The position numbers and the translations under genes are program-made. This document shows positions 62,057 through 64,000 of a stretch of 64,000 bases of DNA, piece after piece. Below the pieces are notes generated by a model that saw only the letters and a program-made list of their open reading frames with translations, was not told the origin of the DNA and ran no database searches. The first letter of the stretch is position 1; every line of letters starts with the position of its first letter. The DNA comes from CBDDCX01 sp965226925 (GTDB lineage Bacteria > Gemmatimonadota > Gemmatimonadetes > Longimicrobiales > Gaopeijiaceae), in contig CBDDEN010000010.1 in the NCBI GenBank assembly GCA_965226925.1, positions 248,001-312,000 of the forward strand, read 5' to 3'.

Positions 62057-63669
62057 AGCGTCCGCTCGCCGATCGCGAGTTGCTGGGCCGCCTTCCGCCG
62101 GTTCCCACGTACCTCGTCGAGCGCGGCGGTGATGGCCTCCCGCTCTAGGTCCTCCATGGTCATCCCCGAACGGTAGACGACGGTACCGGGCGGCTCTACC
62201 GCCACCTCCCCGCCCGCGTAGGACGCATCAGTAACCCCTGAAGACCCGTCGTGGTCCCAAGAATCCTCGCCGGCCGAGCCACGGGACCTCACTCCGATCT
62301 CCACCTTGTCGCCGGCCGAGGGATACGCCTCCCGACCCACCTCGTACGCCTCCATGGTCAACGGAAGCTCCCCACCGCGCTCGCGGTAGACGTCGAAGTC
62401 CCGCCTCAGGTCGTCCACGTCCATCCGCAGGTCCACCAGCGTCCGGAAGATGAACTCCAACTCGGGGCGGAGCCCGGCACCGGCCACCAGCTCGCCGGCG
62501 GGTCGGGTGCTGGGACCTACCGGCACCAGGGCCCCTACACCCTTCTCCAACCCGCGCACGTCCTTGGGAATGTCCTCGGGAAGAACCTCCCGGCCCGGGG
62601 CCAAGACCACCATGCTCTCCACCAGGTTCTGGAGTTCCCGAATATTGCCGGGCCAATGATGGTCCTGCAGGATCTGCATGGCCTCCGGTGAAATGCCCTC
62701 GAACGTCCGGTCGTGACGCCCGCTCGCGTCTCGGATGAAGGCCTCCACCAAGAGTGGAATGTCCTCCCTACGGCCCCGAAGCGGCGGCAACTCGATGTGG
62801 AGCACGTTCAGCCGGTAGTAGAGGTCCTTTCTGAACCGTCCCACCGCGACGAGCTGCTTGAGATCCTGGTTCGTGGCGGTGACGATCCTCACGTCCACGC
62901 GGATCACGGCCTCTCCGCCGACGCGGCGGAACTCTCGCTGCTCCAGCACACGAAGGAGCTTGGTCTGCGTGGCCAGCGGCATCTCGCCGATCTCGTCCAG
63001 GAAGATCGTGCCTTTGTCCGCGAGTTCGAAGAGACCACGCCTCGAGTCGATGGCACCGGTGAACGCGCCCTTTTCGTGTCCGAAGAGCTCGCTCTCGAGC
63101 AGCGTCTCGGAGAGGGCCGCTACGTTCACGGCGATGAAGGGCTTGTGCCTTCGTGGGGACAGGTGATGGATGCCTCGGGCGACGAGCTCCTTGCCGGTGC
63201 CGGACTCCCCGGTGACGAGAACGGTGGAGGATACCGGTGCAAATTGGACCACGCGCTCCAACGCCTCCTTCATGGCGTCGGTCTCGCCCACGAGGCCCGC
63301 CATAGCCTGCAGATGCCGACGCTCGATCAACGCTCGCGCCACAACGACCACGTCGTCGGCACGCGTCCCCACCGTGAAGACCTCGGCGTACTCGAGGGCA
63401 AGGCGGGGAATCAGACCGGGGTCGTCGGTGATGGCGAAGGCCGGGGCCTTGAACAGAGCACGAGCCTGCTTCCGCAGATCGTGTGCCGACTGGGAACTCG
63501 CCTCGGCCGTGATGACGAGAAGTTGGATCGGAGTCTCGCCGCTGACGTCTTCGCCCGGAGTGACCAGCTCCACGGTGTACCCCACCCCTTGCAGGGCCGT
63601 CCGCAGCGCTCCGGCCCGCTCCAGGTCGTGGGTGGACACCAGGACCCGGCCCTCGGTGTCGACGCTCAT
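62017..63669 (-). CDS. Sigma-54-dependent activator with receiver-like domain lacking the Asp
   Basis: The 550-residue regulator has an N-terminal response-regulator-like domain (about 1-120). The usual phosphorylated Asp is absent: the corresponding strand reads IQLLVITAEAS. The AAA+ domain has Walker A VLVTGESGTGKELVARGIHH, the sigma-54 contact motif FGHEKGAFTGAIDSRRGLFE, Walker B GTIFLDEIGEMPLATQ and RHWPGNIREL-like HHWPGNIRELQNLVESMVVL. A linker of about 110 residues follows, then a Fis-type helix-turn-helix (RKAAQQLAIGERTLYRKIKK). It would activate sigma-54 promoters in response to a non-phosphorylation signal. Its target is unknown. It overlaps the mogA-like gene by four bases. Confidence 0.93.
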   Translation of the reverse strand: MSVDTEGRVLVSTHDLERAGALRTALQGVGYTVELVTPGEDVSGETPIQLLVITAEASSQSAHDLRKQARALFKAPAFAITDDPGLIPRLALEYAEVFTVGTRADDVVVVARALIERRHLQAMAGLVGETDAMKEALERVVQFAPVSSTVLVTGESGTGKELVARGIHHLSPRRHKPFIAVNVAALSETLLESELFGHEKGAFTGAIDSRRGLFELADKGTIFLDEIGEMPLATQTKLLRVLEQREFRRVGGEAVIRVDVRIVTATNQDLKQLVAVGRFRKDLYYRLNVLHIELPPLRGRREDIPLLVEAFIRDASGRHDRTFEGISPEAMQILQDHHWPGNIRELQNLVESMVVLAPGREVLPEDIPKDVRGLEKGVGALVPVGPSTRPAGELVAGAGLRPELEFIFRTLVDLRMDVDDLRRDFDVYRERGGELPLTMEAYEVGREAYPSAGDKVEIGVRSRGSAGEDSWDHDGSSGVTDASYAGGEVAVEPPGTVVYRSGMTMEDLEREAITAALDEVRGNRRKAAQQLAIGERTLYRKIKKFGLDDE

Positions 63670-64000
63670 TCTCGCTCCTCCGCCGGAGCCTCGTGCGCCG
63701 TCCTGCCGTGCAGCAGGTCGACGACGTGTGGCAGGAGCTCCTCCAATACGGCAAGCCCGTCACGGACCCCGCCTGGGCTTCCCGGAAGATTCGCCACGAA
63801 GGTCGTCCCCCTGGAACCGGCGAGCCCCCGCGAGAGCACCGCCGTGGGAGTCTCCGGAAGGCCCTCACGCCGGATGGCCTCCGCCAAACCGGGTGCCTCC
63901 TTTTCGAGCACGCTGCGGGTCGCCTCCGGTGTGACGTCTCGGGGCGAGAAGCCCGTACCGCCTGTCGTCAGCACGACGTCGACCTGTCCCGAGTCCGTCC
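63666..64000 (-). CDS. MoaB/MogA-type molybdenum cofactor protein, 5' end outside window
   Basis: The visible part contains the family motif VVLTTGGTGFSPRDVTPEAT, then GLAEAIRREGLPETPTAVLS, RGLAGSRGTTFVANLPGSPG and GVRDGLAVLEELLPHVVDLL. These proteins adenylylate molybdopterin before MoeA acts. The frame is open through base 64000, so the start and the first part of the domain lie beyond the window. It is co-translated with the sigma-54 activator by a four-base overlap. Confidence 0.93.
   Translation of the reverse strand, partial: TDSGQVDVVLTTGGTGFSPRDVTPEATRSVLEKEAPGLAEAIRREGLPETPTAVLSRGLAGSRGTTFVANLPGSPGGVRDGLAVLEELLPHVVDLLHGRTAHEAPAEERE

Overview
The window is GC-rich chromosomal DNA of a Gram-negative-type bacterium. 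It encodes several lipoproteins, an outer-membrane beta-barrel, a DegP/HtrA protease, a sigma-54 activator and a prepilin peptidase. The AraC-like regulator, the two-domain amidohydrolases and the run of lipobox proteins read to me most like Gemmatimonadota. That placement is inference from protein style; no rRNA is present to confirm it.

Layout. 1-3.2 kb is a mobile-element zone: the 3' part of an IS5-type element, a small conserved-looking gene, and an AraC-like regulator whose start codon has been split off by an IS630-type insertion (2070-3176). 3.2-5.4 kb holds a small lipoprotein made of six HNPGGNG heptads, facing a GAF/TPR protein. 5.5-15.2 kb has an EamA exporter, a zinc-ribbon membrane protein, an M30-like metalloprotease lipoprotein with an SH3 partner, an outer-membrane protein, moeA, an M23 peptidase and etfAB. 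15.2-22.5 kb is a minus-strand run: Mpg glycosylase, a NYN-LOTUS-LOTUS-HhH protein, acyl-CoA ligase, aroB, a putative metalloprotease lipoprotein and a cupin. 22.8-30.2 kb carries PBP1A, a pyrimidine nucleoside phosphorylase, a YtxH protein, a ruvX gene broken by a 230-bp tandem duplication, mltG, thiE and a PHP protein. 30.3-37.7 kb is a complete F-type ATP synthase operon (atpZ-I-B-E-F-H-A-G-D-C, minus strand). 38.3-50.4 kb has moxR, a CNNM/CBS protein, an unusual gamma-carbonic-anhydrase-like protein, decaying and intact amidohydrolases, a VapBC pair, pilD, a SpoU methylase, thiD, pnp and a CNT nucleoside transporter. 50.7-61.4 kb is a proteostasis cluster on the plus strand (dnaK, degP/htrA, tRNA-Leu, tig, clpP, clpX, lon, engB). 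The window closes with a lipoprotein, a sigma-54 activator and the 3' part of a MoaB/MogA gene.

Recurrent theme. A family of short non-coding elements with inverted ends (TA-GAAGGCTGTTGAAGAAG...) sits in at least five intergenic gaps. In three cases its terminal TAG is itself the stop codon of the neighbouring gene, which suggests insertion into the TA of stop codons. The strongest oddities are this element family, the regulator/lipoprotein/TPR locus at 1.2-5.4 kb, the frame-breaking ruvX duplication, the truncated amidohydrolase with an in-frame amber codon, and the NYN-LOTUS-HhH protein.
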